Notes: generated by a model from the sequence alone, not told the origin. DNA of 64,000 nt from Anoplolepis gracilipes (GCF_047496725.1 NC_132984.1:2367001-2431000); one strand, 5' to 3'. Positions 13,317-25,066 are shown, numbered from the stretch's first letter. A program made the numbers and translations.

Positions 13317-14620
13317 ATGAAACATATTTAAAAAAGTATGCGTGATGTATGGGCACACACACACATATATGTACTAGTTATTATATGTATATATAATTTA
13401 TATCAATTGATAATTATGACATGCTTATCGCTAAAATGTATAATACTTTCAATAGATATAAAATTATACTTTTGACAATAAATACATTTATGTAAACTGC
13501 AATGGAAATCATTTGATAAGTTATCGAGGTTTCCAAAGAGTGCAAAATAGGAATAAAATCGTCAAATTACAAGATAATGTTAAAAAGAAATTTTACATTT
13601 TAGATGGATCCCTATGTTTGACCTCCTTTAAGAAACGCTTTGTGATAAAAAAAACTATATAAGCTAAATATTTTATTAAAATGATGTCGATCAATACGAA
13701 TTGATAGGAAAGGAACTTCTGAATTAATTAGTAGTAGTAGCTATCAATAGCAGCATTATCGGAATACCGACGTTGCGAATGATTTCTGTCTGTGCATACA
13801 TGCAATCGATACGCAAACACGAATCTTGCGGGACAGGGAGCAGTACCGATTATAGTTGGTAGCTTGCAATCATTATGTGCAAGCCTTCGCGAATGTTTGT
13901 GCAACACAACCGTTAGTGGTTTGCTACCACCGGCGACGATTGACTTCTCTAAATAACGGCACCTGTGTCGCTCTATCGAATATAATTACTCGACAAACAG
14001 TACGGACTGAGTTATTTCTTGTCTCGAAATTAGGTGATAATTTATTAATTACATGAAACAATTTATTTCTAAAATTATATTTAATCTACATATATATTTT
14101 TCTGACTATTATTAGGTATATTAAGCTATCTTATAGCCAAATTATCAGAACATAATAAATTATGTATAAAAATAATTTGCCAATTTTTGCTTTTAAAAAT
14201 AATTTTTCGCTGAAACCTTATTAAAAAGTTTCCAAAGACCGGATAGCTTAAGACTAACAAGCTACGAAGCCATTATAAAAATAACGTGTACATAAGTCGA
14301 ACAAAAAAAATTAATAATACTCCAATTATTTGTTATTTTTTTTCTACTTTTTATTTCCAAAAATATTTTTTGATCCAATATTTAAGAAGATACCAAGAAC
14401 AAAATGTGGCATTTAAGAACAAAATGCATTAAAAAAATTGCTTGCATTATAGCATCAGAATGTTTTCCATATTATTTGCTCGAGATATCTAGGCTCTGAA
14501 TTTTTTGCTCACCAAATAAATTAAAAAAGTAATTAAAAATTGACAGTACAAACTAACAATTAAGAGCTAACTACTTTATATTAAGCTAATAATCATTACT
14601 TTGAGGCGATCGGCTTCTAT
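13316..14620. other. Intergenic
   Basis: AT-rich, with a short GC-richer unique patch at 13.75-14.05 kb. No gene or clear repeat was seen. Confidence 0.55.
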
Positions 14621-14884
14621 GGGAGAAGAAGAAAACCGACGCAGCCTCACTTACTCCAGGTGGGTAGAGACATCATAACAATAGGTGAATCAATAAAGTA
14701 CTTTGGCATCATCATCGACAGCAAGATAAGTTTTATCAAACACTTTGCGTACGTGGAAGACAAGACCTCTAGGGTGATGCAGACATTAGCCAGGTTAATG
14801 CCTAACTTGCGCGGACTTGGCGAGCGTAAGAAGTATCTGTACGCAATGATATTAATATGCAAAGTACAAGATATGATGAAGTGA
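14621..14884 (+). pseudogene. Non-LTR retrotransposon reverse-transcriptase fragment (R1-like)
   Basis: The frame reads RRKPTQPHLLQVGRDI, then ESIKYFGIIID, a Phe/His block, and LARLMPNLRGLGERKK with KYLYAM before a TGA at 14882-14884. This is the thumb-side segment that follows the RT catalytic core in R1/Jockey-type elements, where a motif like IKYLGV(W)LD is followed by RLMPN.GGP..(K)R. The catalytic YADD box and everything upstream are absent, and the downstream part is unrelated. It is a short dead fragment. Confidence 0.65.
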
Positions 14885-15117
14885 ACGGATATTTTCGATC
14901 AAAAATCGGCGCAGAACCAGAATGAGATTGATGGACTTCTTGTTGAACTTGAAACGCATTACAACAGATACAACCCATACTTGTATTTTAATTATTAAAT
15001 GTATTATCTTACAAGGAATAAACTTATAATCGCATAAATCTGTATTTAATTCCGTATTTAACTCTGGAAAACATAAATTTTTCTTAACAATTTAATTTAA
15101 TATTTGTGTGATCAACA

Positions 15118-15760
15118 TAAATTTATTTATTGAAAACGTACTTTCAAGAGAGCCATCAGTATTTATCATATTCAATATCAGAAAAGCTTAGGCCTCAATG
15201 GTTTGAAGTAAAATTTGTTTATTGGAAAAGCGTCAGCCAGATGAAATTAATTTTATATATATATATATATATATTGAAATAGCACGATCACTTTATTGAA
15301 GATAATTTTATTTATTCGACAAGCGTGTTTCTCACACAAGTAACCAATGAATTTATTTATTGAAAATGCACGTTTATGCATGCAGTATCAGTTTTATCAA
15401 TTATATAAATGTGTTCAGGGAAACTAAATTATATTTGTTTATTGGTAACGTCATCAAATAACTGAAGCTAATTTTATTGGAAAAATATATAATCGGATTA
15501 TTGAAAATATTATATATTATTTTATTTATTTGGAGGGGCTGCTGTGTCATTGGTTATTGACAAATTAATTAATACTTATTTGATGACACAAGTTTATTTA
15601 TTAATAATACATGCTCGGATTATCAGGATTAATTTTGTTCGGTATTAATACTGAGAAAAGTTTCCAAATCACTGAAACGCATTTTATGCATTTAAAGCAT
15701 CGCATTTACAAGTTATCCAATAAATAAACTTATTTATTGTTGAAAGCGTATTTATAAATA
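15118..15760. repeat. Degenerate array of TTTATTTATTGAAA-like units
   Basis: Motifs of the form TTTATTTATTGAAAA or TTTGTTTATTGG recur near 15121, 15212, 15270, 15350, 15433, 15497, 15592 and 15730. Spacing is irregular, mostly 60-90 bp, and several are followed by A/T-G-C-ACG or AACGT. It may be an eroded tandem repeat. TGTTTATT also matches forkhead-type sites. Confidence 0.35.
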
Positions 15761-17259
15761 GTTTTCATTTTGAAACTTTTTATCTAGTCTGTTTTTTTTT
15801 AATTATTAATTCATAATATGTTAATCAACGTTATCACATTTCTATTGCCGTCACGAAAATAATCAATCTCTGCTAATAAAACGGCAATGTGAGAGAAAAA
15901 CACACATTTCGTTAATTATTGACTGTAATTTGTTAATCAGCATTTTGACATTATCTGATTATCTTTTACTGTCATTCAATAATTACAGGAATCATTGGGG
16001 AATGTATTAATAAAATAATTATTAATTTGATTACATTTACAATTAGTCAAATTTTCTTGACAAACAGATTCAATGACCGGATGCGTTTGCACGTTTAATA
16101 AAATTAATATATGCCAGGATAAATTTTCGACAAGATATGCGAATGTTTATCGATTATTATTATAATTCTGTTAATCAACATAATATTACTCGATTACTTT
16201 TGAATGCTGTGCAAAAGTATTAGAATAACTTCCTTTATACATATACATATAGTAATCTGGTTATTAAATTAAATACAAATTATACACATTTTATCAGCAT
16301 CAGTGTCGGTATATTTTCCTTTATAATTATTGATTAAAAGAAAATATTAAAACCGACTTCTCATTAAATTGATTATATAAGGAAGAATAACTCACGTCAC
16401 GAATAGTAAAAGCATCAAGATCGTGCTAGTGTGAACGATTGTGCGAATTATTTCGAATTCTCATTTTCTTAACGGCACAACTTCATTAAAATATCAACTT
16501 CAAATTTGCAAACTTAATTTTCAATTATTTTTTACATCTATATAAAATATATTTATATAAAATTGTTATTAATAGATTATAATGTAATATGCTATTATAT
16601 GTCAATATTCCAATTGACACTTTAAAGCAATTATTTCTTTTTACTTGCTAAATTATTAAAATATTAATCAAACTTTTTAAAAAGCTTTGTAAAATTCTTG
16701 CCATCTATCTGACAAAACCAGTAGAATTATATACAAGTAGATGGATCGCTAGATCAATGTATCTATAGGTTCTCCCTCTGTTAGCTTTGTTCCCATTGGA
16801 TGCTTTACGCGTCTCCACAAACAGAGTTGTGTCCGATTTTTAAACTACACAATGACATTCCGATTAAGGGGCCGGATGTCAGAACTAAAACCCATACAAA
16901 TTTATTTTTGAAGACGTTATTTACCACCTTGTGTATTCTGAATAATAGCCCATCTCAAATGATGCAAGAGCACCCAGGCATTTCCAAATAACATAACAAT
17001 AAAAGTAAAGAAAAGTAAAATGGATTTCTATTTTTCAGGTTTTATGTGAACAAGGCTTACCTTTGCAATGATCCAAATACATCGCAAACAATAAAACTGC
17101 AGTCGAAATTTGAATGAATTTCTTGATATATTATCTTCTACAATACAAATGTAAGGAAAGAATCGAAGAAACATTTCTTCATCCTAATCTATAATTTGAT
17201 TTTTCTTTAAAGTAAATTTATGTTCTTAATTCAAAGAGACATCTTTCTTTTAAAATACC
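15761..17259. other. Intergenic
   Basis: AT-rich. A GC-richer segment at 16.74-16.98 kb has a 63-codon frame without splice or family support. Nothing else was recognised. Confidence 0.5.
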
Positions 17260-17860
17260 AAATTCTAGATAATAACCAAATTTAACCGAAATGTTTAAAA
17301 AAAATTAAAAAACCAAAATAAATTGGAGACCAATTAGAAAATTGAACTTAATTAGAAAGTTGAAATTAATTAGAAAATTAATAACTAATTAGAATAATTA
17401 GTAACGGAGCAAAATATTAGAAACTCATTGCGGATACTGTTGTACATTTCATTGTCGGAAATACAAATTGAAACTATTAGAAGAATGATAATTGAAAACC
17501 AAATTGGAAAATTAAAAACCAATTAGAAACAAAGTTGAAAAAATGTTTTGACTACTGAAAAATTTTTTTAAAGCCTTTCATGTACATAACTGCGTTGAGG
17601 ACCGTAATTTAAAAATTTCATATTTTTTTAAATACATATACATAGTATTATAAACCTAGAGATAGATATCTCAGTATAACCAATTCGCAGTATTATGTAC
17701 AACATATCAGATGTCTGTACATAAAGTACTACATATATTTTTAAAGTCTTCGATTGCACAACTGTTGAAAGTCATAACTTTAAACAAGATATTTAACCAA
17801 AATGTAAAAAAAATGCAAAAGAAATGTTCAAAATAAGAATCGAAAGCTACTGACAATGAG
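17260..17860 (+). repeat. Dispersed repeat family 2, partly tandem copies
   Basis: Related segments (for example around 17566 and 17742, both leading into an AACTG.GTTGA..(C)GTAA core) repeat at roughly 180 bp. They also match the copy at 45040-45215 in the opposite orientation. Fragments such as CAATTAGAAAA recur again near 18560-18640. Noncoding. Confidence 0.5.
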
Positions 17861-17895
17861 GTAGAAAAATTTTATTGATATAAACGACATATGTA

Positions 17896-18038
17896 CAGTC
17901 GGACCTCTTATCCTACGACATTTTCGGTCCGGAATCTTCCCCTTAAACCTCTGATCCTACGACAAAAATTTGAGAGTGGAGTTATAATTTCCCTTTAGCA
18001 TGAGAGGATTTTTTGTCGTAGGATAAGAGGTCCGACTG
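17896..18038. mobile_element. Pogo/Tigger-like MITE, 143 bp
   Basis: Perfect 25-bp inverted termini begin CAGTCGGACCTCTTATCC. The element is flanked by TA on both sides (17894-17895 and 18039-18040). CAG ends with a TA duplication are characteristic of pogo-type Tc1/mariner elements. A subterminal direct copy, CCTCTGATCCTACGACA, lies inside the left half. The perfect termini suggest recent activity. Confidence 0.85.
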
Positions 18039-19594
18039 TATGTCGAATACGTATTTGTTAACTCTCCAGCGTTGGCTGAACAATAATCATTTTTTCGTCT
18101 CTCTGCTTTCTGCGCGACGCGGCGCGGCGGTCCTTCCCCCCACTTGCCTTCCCCCACTATGTCCTATACCGTGTCTTCCTACGTCACGCATACCAAGGAT
18201 ACAAACAAGGACGCGTCACTATTTTTTACAAAGGATATTCGGCATATCTACGTATATTATTTTATAGGCATAAGGAATTTGTTATCTTACATCGTCACAC
18301 AGTGTTCGGCGCTCGACCTTTACAGACGTAGCGCGCTGTTGCTCTTGTCATATGTACGGCGATATTCGAAGGAATAGGTATGCGTACTTCGTATATACCG
18401 TATTATTCTTTAAAATACGATTAGCTAATTATAATCTTTATAATTAGCAATTGTGTTAACATAATTGATTAACTACACTCTTATGATAAACTACATGTAA
18501 GAATATCAGCTCTCTTAAGCTGGCAGGACCAAATCAGCAAAATCAAATGGAACCTAATGAATTATTTAGTAACCAGTTAAAAACCATTAGAACTAAAAAA
18601 ATTAAATTTAAAAAATTAAAATCAATTAGAAAATGAATAACTAATCTATATTCGATAATTTTTTATCATGCGAGATTACTCGTAGATTACAGATATACAG
18701 GCACAAATATACGTAGTTTTTTATCTAGCTAGCTATAACTACATATATTACATTGAGCGATGAATAAAAAAATTTTATAATTATTCACGTATAGCATGTG
18801 AAAGCTATTGCTATAAAAAGCTGTGTAAAAATCTACACGCTAAATATTTAAAAAAATATTTTAATAAAATAAATTATATTTTTGTATTTTGAAACTTTCT
18901 TAATAACGATGCTGTAAGATTGTCATGATAATTGTTGCGCCGATTTTGCCAGATTCCTTCCTGAAGACTTGCTTGTACACAACAGGCAGTCGGAGCATCA
19001 CATTAATTAGCATGGACAGCTGTAATTAACGAAATCCCGTAACCCGTACGTATCGCATAAACGACGGAATGTCCGTCGATATATTCTATATATTAAGACG
19101 GCCTTGCTTGTTCGTTTGAATCGCGATCCATACATATCGAAAGCGTGGCATAATCTATCGTATTGTGTGATCAGAGTATTAGATTCATATCACTTAATGT
19201 CACCGTATGCATAGCTTTGCTCACTCATTGTCAATTATGATATTTTATCACATCAAAATAATCGATGCACAAAGCTAAGTGCACATTGTGTTATTTTTGC
19301 GTTCTTTTTTAATTGTTTTATAATAATAATTTACCACTTGACTTGAATTAAAAGAACAGTAATATGTTAAATTAACAAGTAAATGTGTTAAATTTTAACA
19401 TAAAAAGTTTAACCAGCAAAATTTTTAACAAGAAATACAAATTTTCCAACTGTATATTATAGTGCTATTTTTATTGCTAATATGTTTATCGTCTATTTTT
19501 TTTCAACGCGACGAGGCTCGTGACGTTATAGTACCGCGGAAAACTTTCCGCGTTTTTGATGTGTTAATAGTATTTTCGTAAGTCGAGTGAGAAC
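18039..19594. other. Intergenic
   Basis: A G+C-richer block (18.05-18.37 kb) and another near 18.95-19.15 kb. Sequence at 19.35-19.46 kb with TTAAATTTTAACA-like motifs resembles 58.7-58.83 kb. No gene was recognised. Confidence 0.5.
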
Positions 19595-19599
19595 CGTCG

Positions 19600-20622
19600 C
19601 ACAGTGGTCCAAAAATCATATTTTCAAGCTTTTAGTAGATTCTTTAAATCATATAGAATATTATCTGAAATGTTCCGCGAATCAATCAACGAATATCTAT
19701 AATTACTATTTTATAAAAATGCATTGGTAATGTAGATATATTTCTTTAAAGTCAGGTAATTTTATGCACGTGTTCTATACTATTTTACAACTATGACATC
19801 GCGCGTTGTCTTTTACAACAATATTTTACTTTATAAACTTCATTCCTTTGAATGACAACTTAATAAGATCTTATTCCAACATATATTGTAAAGGAAAATG
19901 CAATATATGTTATTTATATTTATATATTTAGTTTACAATATTTTAATATATTGTTTAAATAATGAAAATTTTATAAACGCATATAAATAAAATTATTAAT
20001 ATAAAAAATGTGACGCGGAGTGACGCATTCTTCCTCATCTCATAACAATGCTTACGATACATAGAAAAAAATAAAAAAAGAACCAGATGCTCATAGGTGC
20101 TCGTTATAAAATACCAGACCATAATATGATGTTACATAATGATAAAAAATTTCGTACAATTGAGACTAAATATAAAAATATTAAAAGATACAGAGAACAT
20201 TATACAAGAAAAACATATAGAATTAATACAAACAACGATTTATGTAAAAGATTATTACTTACTTCTGATCCATTAATATCTTCTCTTCAAAAATGTTCTA
20301 TAAAACAAAAAGAAATTAATCCTGATGTAAAAAATCTTCTTCATATAAAAGATGAATAAAGAAAATATTAAAAATATTAGTTTATATCGGTATTGGATTA
20401 ATTTTTTAATTTTAATTATATATTACACATTATTTTTAATATATTATTATACATATATATTTGGTATATTTTGTTGTAGAAATTAATTTTTTTTAATTAA
20501 TTAAAATAATAACTTTCTTAATATAAAAAGATCTCTTAAAAATCCATATATACATAGTTTTATTATATTATAAATTAGATAAATACTTTTTGGCCAGTTT
20601 TTTTAAATTTTGGACCACTGTG
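19600..20622. mobile_element. Transib-like element, 1,023 bp
   Basis: Both ends carry the inverted terminus CACAGTGGTCCAAAA (15 bp perfect). The element is flanked by the direct 5-mer CGTCG (19595-19599 and 20623-20627). A 5-bp G+C-rich target duplication together with ends starting CAC..TG is the known hallmark of Transib transposons, the relatives of RAG1, whose signal heptamer is CACAGTG. At 1.0 kb it is too short for a full Transib transposase (about 700 residues), so it is nonautonomous or deleted. Inside is one 90-codon open frame. It lies about 260 bp upstream of a candidate TATA promoter. Confidence 0.7.
20087..20359 (+). CDS. Unrecognised 90-residue basic protein inside the Transib-like element
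   Basis: ATG to TAA, 90 codons, the only sizeable frame in the element. The product is rich in Lys, Arg, Tyr and Asn (for example KYKNIKRYREHYTRK) and ends NLLHIKDE. It has no signal peptide or membrane segment. I see no DDE-type catalytic residues or zinc-binding set, so it is not recognisably transposase; it may be a fragment of one, a captured exon, or a chance frame in AT-rich DNA. Conservation would be needed to prefer any of these. Confidence 0.3.
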   Translation: MLIGARYKIPDHNMMLHNDKKFRTIETKYKNIKRYREHYTRKTYRINTNNDLCKRLLLTSDPLISSLQKCSIKQKEINPDVKNLLHIKDE

Positions 20623-20884
20623 CGTCGCAAGCATCATGAGATGTGCTAGGAACGATTTAACAGTGTCACGCGTTATTGTAATTGTTTAAAGTGTGCGTGA
20701 CATATAAGCTCATCGGAAATAACGAGTAGAAAGGATTAGTTTTCTGTTTTAATTCGATCGTCCTGCATTCTTATCAAAGTTGCAAAGTTGATGCGCCGCG
20801 TATTTCGAAAAAGTCGTGTACATATTACATATCACGGAAATCGGGAGTGATACGCGATCTCCTTCCACGTTATTTATCGGAGCA

Positions 20885-20890
20885 TATAAA
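20885..20890 (+). promoter_or_regulatory. Candidate TATA box of a plus-strand gene
   Basis: GCATATAAAGTCGCG sits in a G+C-mixed, CpG-containing stretch, 64 bp before an ATG that opens a spliced reading frame. The expected start of transcription would be near 20915. Confidence 0.35.
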
Positions 20891-20948
20891 GTCGCGATCG
20901 ATCGATTGTAATTAACCGCGTTTTTCCGAATAAGTAATCTGTATCAGA

Positions 20949-21006
20949 ATGCGAATGAATGTTCGGAGGAGAGAGACGACGGTGATTGAGCGAGAAGGAA
21001 ATTGTG
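20949..21006 (+). CDS. Putative first coding exon of an unidentified plus-strand gene
   Basis: ATG at 20949 opens MRMNVRRRETTVIERE and runs to AAT-TGT-G | GTGAGTAAA, a good phase-1 donor. The exon follows a TATA box by the usual distance for a short leader. It is basic and hydrophilic; no domain or signal peptide is visible. The next exon (21301-21336) continues the frame. No later exon was found before the Sox gene's 3' end, so the gene might extend further through a long intron, or this may be a noncoding transcript with a fortuitous frame. Confidence 0.35.
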
Positions 21007-21300
21007 GTGAGTAAATCCATTTATTTACTCTTGTGACTAATTATTCACCTTTGTTCGAGATGATTTAGCGTCGTCGAATCATGTATTCATCGCGTCTTGA
21101 CAGGTAGTTAACATTGTTGATCGAATACATTATGTTTAATAAAAAGTGGGATATGTACCTCCATTAATATTCTCAACCCATCGAGGAGATAATAAATTTA
21201 GTTCTTGCATGTATAGATTAATCTAATTTAATTTTGTTGCTTTTTATTAATTAATTTAAAAGTAAATTAATAAAATTAATTTGTTTTCATTGTTTTATAG

Positions 21301-21336
21301 ATCAACTTCTGGTAGTGAAGCCGAGTTCCACGTCAA
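21301..21336 (+). CDS. Putative second coding exon (36 nt) of the same gene
   Basis: Acceptor cattgttttatag, then AT-CAA-CTT-CTG, ending ACG-TCA-A | GTAAGTAC, a near-perfect donor. With the G of the first exon it reads DQLLVVKPSSTS with no stop, and both junctions are phase 1. The G+C content rises exactly within the exon. A following exon was not located. Confidence 0.35.
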
Positions 21337-23695
21337 GTAAGTACACGCTGTGAATTGTATCAATATTAATATGACGTGTTGCATAATTTTTTTATACATG
21401 TACATATATATATAAAAAGACAGAGATTTATGGCTCCCTATTAATTTATGGCTCCCTAACCTTACATATAACTTTGTTGTTACGTGGAAAAACCTGACTT
21501 TATAACTGTGCAAATAATTAATTTCTTTAAATATCAATTCTAAAATTAATATTTTTTATATTTCATGTAATGGATAAAATTGATATTAAATATTAACGCA
21601 TGATCGTGCATTTTTTAATATCAGAGACATTAAGAAATGAAATGATAATACAACAATAATAATAATAATAATAATATTTAAAATATTTGTTATGAAACAT
21701 GTGGAAAGTGATTGTTTCATTTTCGATGAATATTTCGAAATATGTAGACCATATTTTTCTGATATTCTTTCAATTTTTTTATCATATTCATAGGCTTATT
21801 AATTTCCAACATTGTAGAATGAATTTTATATTTTGTTCGTATTTTGATAATCTTTCGGTTTCTTGTCACGAACGTTTTTATTCGTACAGTCTTTTTCCTC
21901 GAACTTTTGTTTTGTGAACACTAATCTTGCAACATTCTCAGTTGCATTAAAGAGGAATTCGTATTAAAGTAAGATTTTAATGCACTTGTTTGTTTGCTTA
22001 TAACCATATTATTATCTTACATAATCAGAAACGTATAGTGATTTACACAGAAATCGCGAAAATTAATTTTTGTAAGTCCTTGCAATTTTCAAACTCTACA
22101 GATTTAACATTTTCTACAGTTTTTGCTTGATCGGTCGTAGATGTAAATAGTATCGTAAATATGTTCTATTGAATCTACAAATATGGATGATACTGTATCA
22201 TCATGTTTTGTTTCAAGTTTATTTTTTTTAAGATTTAATAAATAAATGGATTCAATAAATAAAATATATAAGCGCAGGTTGTAATTTATTAAAGCAGGTT
22301 AAAATTTATAAATCTTTTATTTTTTGATTAATTGAAAATACAATAAACATTGCAACAATAAATAATATAGACAAATTCTTTGTTATTCTGTTATATTGTT
22401 TAAAATTTAAGGAATACTTTTAATATTATATGTTTTTATATATATATATTCTTGTATGTGTGATCAAAAAGGATGAATTGTAAGAAATTTATTATTATTA
22501 TTGGAAATTAAAATTATTCGCCCCGTTATTTGAAATAAGTCGCAACCGCGCGTTGTGCATCTTGATGCACAATGCGTATCGAAACTCGACGCTTGGGTGA
22601 AGCTTGGAAAAGACTAAGAAAAAGAATAGGTTTCTCGACCATACCTTTGTGTTGCCCATTGTCGGTTTAGAAAGAACGGCAGCTGTAATCGTGCGCGTGA
22701 GCTGCCGTTTGGAAACTTGAGCCATTTATACTTTGGCACCTTCACGATTGCTCCCTACAAAACTGTGAAAACACCTTACGTTTTTCAGTCAGGTAAATTC
22801 TTCTTTGAAATATAACGAATAGGTCCGCATGGAAACGAGGCTACACTAGCCAGTTCTCAATCGGACTCGCGCCAAGATAAACTTTTTTTTAGCGAGGAAT
22901 AATATATCTTTTCAAAATCTAGCTTTTTTAACTCATTCATCCTCGCCATTCACGCATAGTCTCTTAATCTTTTATTGATCTGCGTATAAATATAAAGCAT
23001 AAAAATTATTTTTTTTAGAGATCATCTTGTGTAAAAAATTTCTTATATAAATATCCTTAGAGATTTTTATCAATATAAATAATTGATTCTATTTTTACCA
23101 AGAAAATTACTTAAAAAATGACTATTTAGATAAATTAAATGCTATTAAGAAGATTAATGTTAAAATTGGAAGGGAAATATGTCAACACATGTAGTGGTTC
23201 GAAGGATAATATTTAACGTTTATTTCTCATTTACGGTACAATATTTATAGCTTACTTTTGTGTCGCTTGTAATATTATATCGCGGATAATCGATACAGCC
23301 TAAGGTTCATCGTAACGATACGAATACAAAGGTTACACGTCGTATAGCAGGAAGGTCTCGCTCTTTGAGAACGAGATATTTTCTGCAGCTTATTTTTCCC
23401 CTCGCAAAATCGATTTGATCGACACCGTAAAGCGAAAACATATCAAAAATAACCAACAGTCCCCAAGACATATTTCTGTTTTGGGAATATGTCAATAAAT
23501 TAACAAGAATTATAATTAATTGCTTCGATCAATTTTTTCAGATTCTTACTGGTTACTTATTTTTAAAATATTCCGCATTAAAATACGCTCCTGCGTATTT
23601 TGTTATCAAGACAAACGTTTTTGTAAAAAAAAAAAAACGCTAAGAAACAATATCAGCTATCCTAAAAAATTAATAATAAATATCTATTTTAAGTA
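21337..23695. other. Intergenic or intron of the putative plus-strand gene
   Basis: AT-rich with an (AAT)n run near 21650 and a GC-richer patch at 22.5-22.85 kb containing the small palindrome TTGTGCATCTTGATGCACAA. No further exon in phase with 21301-21336 was found. Confidence 0.5.
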
Positions 23696-24257
23696 AGGTA
23701 GCTGTCCCAGTTATAAGTCATTTAAAGTTATTGATTACGATTTTTTTTATGTTTAAAAAAGAGTATAATAAGTCGAATATATATTTTACACAATAATTCT
23801 CTGAACTTTTAGCTATTATATTTAATTAAAATAAAAAGATTTTTATTTGTACATAAAATAATGATTTAAATTTTAATTATGATCTATTGATGACCCAGTT
23901 GTAAGTCACTTATAAATTTTTTTGTTCCAATTGCAATACGAAACAATATACCTCTTCTTCTTTAGAGAAATATAAACTTATTTCATTTACACGAAATATC
24001 TAGTCTTTCTTGACTGTTGACATTTACGCTGCACATTAAGTAAAAGCCTCGTCAGTTAAAAATTCTTTTAAAAATTTTTTTGCAATATTATAGTTAAGTT
24101 AAAAATGTGATATTTTACTAATAGATGGCGTGATAATGTTTCTTTTTAAATAATTAATTATAATAAATATGTTAAATCATTAATTGTTCAATAAAATAAA
24201 TTAAAAAGCAAAAGTGACCGACTATTGGGACATGACTTACAACTGGGACAGTTACCT
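23696..24257. mobile_element. MITE with TA duplication and AGGTARCTGTCCCAGTT termini
   Basis: Inverted termini of about 26 bp (AGGTAGCTGTCCCAGTTATA and its inverse, two mismatches) are flanked by TA at 23694-23695 and 24258-24259. A third copy of the terminal motif, ACCCAGTTGTAAGTCA, sits inside at about 23892. The 562-bp interior has no coding frame. TA duplication points to the Tc1/mariner group. Confidence 0.8.
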
Positions 24258-24467
24258 TAATTTTATCTCATCATGATTGCTTTTGTTATTTGTTTTTTAT
24301 AATACATTCTTAATAAAAAGAAAATATTTTTGCCATTATTATCATTCGTAAAAATAAATCTCATATTTATCTCAAACTTATTATTATTTTAAATAAGAGC
24401 TACATTATCGCAACAATTTTATGCCGAGAATAAAATAAAACGCACTTATAAGAAAAAGTTGAATGCA

Positions 24468-24620
24468 CCCGGGAAAAAAAGTTGGCCATATATGGATTTA
24501 GTCAATCTGATCATGTCTTACCAAGTATAGTCATATATGATATTATATGATAATTAAATAAAATCATATGATATCATATATCATATGATGCCAATTTTAT
24601 ATAAACTTTTTTTTCCCGGG
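24468..24620. mobile_element. Small MITE with CCCGGGAAAAAAAGTT termini
   Basis: A 153-bp element with 16-bp inverted ends starting CCCGGG, and an interior made of ATCATATGAT-type palindromes. The flanks also show a weaker inverted relation (CTTATAAGAAAAAGTT / CTTATAAAAAGTTTT). No target duplication is clear. Confidence 0.6.
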
Positions 24621-24890
24621 CAATTTCTTATAAAAAGTTTTATTTAAGCAATTTTTAAGTAATTATTTAAGAGTTTTATATAAAAGATTTTTCAACTCAC
24701 AGGACTGGTGACATTATCTTGATTTTAATAATAATATTAATTTAATAATTAATTAAAAAATCACGATAAAATTTTACTATCTCTCAACTAAAATATTATT
24801 TTGTGAAAGTAATTTCTAAAATTCTAAAATATATAAACATTTTTTTATTATTAATCAAGCCCGTGCGACTCTCTCAGCTTGGTTATGCTA

Positions 24891-25064
24891 CACGGAGAAA
24901 ATTTTATATTAAAAATTACTATGGTATATAATAACTGTGTGACGTAATTACGTAAATTACGTGAATTTTTACAGTTTTACATAGCATTTTTTAACTTGGA
25001 ATGTTTCTAATGGTCCACAGTTACTACATACCATAGTAATTTTTAATATAAAATTTTCTCCGTG
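24891..25064. mobile_element. MITE with about 48-bp inverted termini and TA duplication
   Basis: A 174-bp element; the ends begin CACGGAGAAAATTTTATATT and are identical for at least 38 bp. They are flanked by TA at 24889-24890 and 25065-25066. Noncoding; Tc1/mariner-type by its target site. High terminal identity suggests a young insertion. Confidence 0.82.
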
Positions 25065-25066
25065 TA

